Origin: CBDCWQ01 sp965223435
GTDB taxonomy: Bacteria > Myxococcota > Kuafuiibacteriia > Kuafuiibacteriales > Kuafuiibacteriaceae
NCBI GenBank assembly: GCA_965223435.1
Contig: CBDCWQ010000021.1
Span: 1,054,001 to 1,118,000, forward strand
Reading direction: 5' to 3'
DNA: 64,000 bases
Position 1 is the first letter of the stretch, and each line of letters begins with the position of its first letter. Shown in pieces: positions 63,968 to 64,000 of this stretch. Under the pieces are notes generated by a model that made no database searches, was not told the DNA's origin, and was given only the letters and a program-made list of their open reading frames with translations. A program made the position numbers and the translations under genes.

Positions 63968-64000
63968 CCGAGGGTCACGGGTGGGCCGAATTGGCTTCGG
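63968..64000. repeat. CCGAGGGTCACGGGTGGGCC intergenic repeat, cut by window end
   Basis: Starts 13 bp after the NapH-like stop and reads CCGAGGGTCACGGGTGGGCC, then GAATTGGCTTCGG at the edge. The second arm, expected to be CCCACCCGTG by comparison with 25055-25083, would fall outside the window. Confidence 0.65.

Overview
The window looks like a chromosomal segment of a Gram-negative bacterium of the Myxococcota or a close deltaproteobacterial relative such as Bradymonadota. This is inferred from moderately high GC, many very large exported proteins and lipoproteins, MopE-like Asp/Cys metal-binding repeats next to EGF and thrombospondin-type units, an Asp/Ala/Gly/Pro-rich linker before a MYXO-CTERM-like tail, and LamG, fucolectin and bulb-lectin modules. 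No rRNA, tRNA or CRISPR was found.

Layout. 1-3504: the 3'-truncated gene of a cysteine-rich lipoprotein (TSP3, seven EGF units, MopE-like repeats) on the minus strand. 4003-9153: a secreted multi-lectin protein broken into three frames. 9297-9863: a decayed IS91-type transposase. 10154-18067: giant exported protein A, cut in two by one in-frame TAA. 18552-21272: a predicted outer-membrane protein and miaB. 21618-37478: a YetA/PcRGLX-like lipoprotein, a short-chain dehydrogenase, two MuiA-family proteins, a triple-LamG lipoprotein, an acetyltransferase-like protein, a methyltransferase and a beta-helix surface protein. 37678-45313: a dienelactone-hydrolase lipoprotein, then phenylalanine/tyrosine catabolism (hppD-hmgA-fah with ATGA overlaps, an Lrp/AsnC regulator divergent from phhA) with an RNB ribonuclease between. 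45243-50517: truC-like pseudouridine synthase, phosphofructokinase, di-heme oxidoreductase and a small exported protein. 50514-59903: giant exported protein B, an intact paralogue of A on the opposite strand. 60357-63955: a two-domain PPK2 (polyphosphate:AMP phosphotransferase) and a NapH-type membrane ferredoxin fused to a cupredoxin-like domain.

How the genes fit together. PhhA makes tyrosine from phenylalanine, HppD makes homogentisate from 4-hydroxyphenylpyruvate, HmgA opens the ring, and the FAH-family enzyme cleaves the product. Tyrosine aminotransferase and maleylacetoacetate isomerase are not in the window. The Lrp/AsnC protein is the obvious candidate regulator. Most other genes encode cell-surface or secreted proteins that probably bind or cleave glycans.

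Most unusual points. (1) Proteins A and B combine an exported alpha/alpha-toroid, glycosidase-like region with degenerate modules resembling ADP-ribosyltransferase, ParB and (in A) subtilisin folds. (2) A G11 tract breaks the lectin gene. (3) All four gene disruptions fall in exported proteins within the first 12 kb. (4) The NapH ferredoxin carries a cupredoxin-like fusion. (5) A palindromic intergenic repeat recurs. All calls come from reading the sequence, without database searches.
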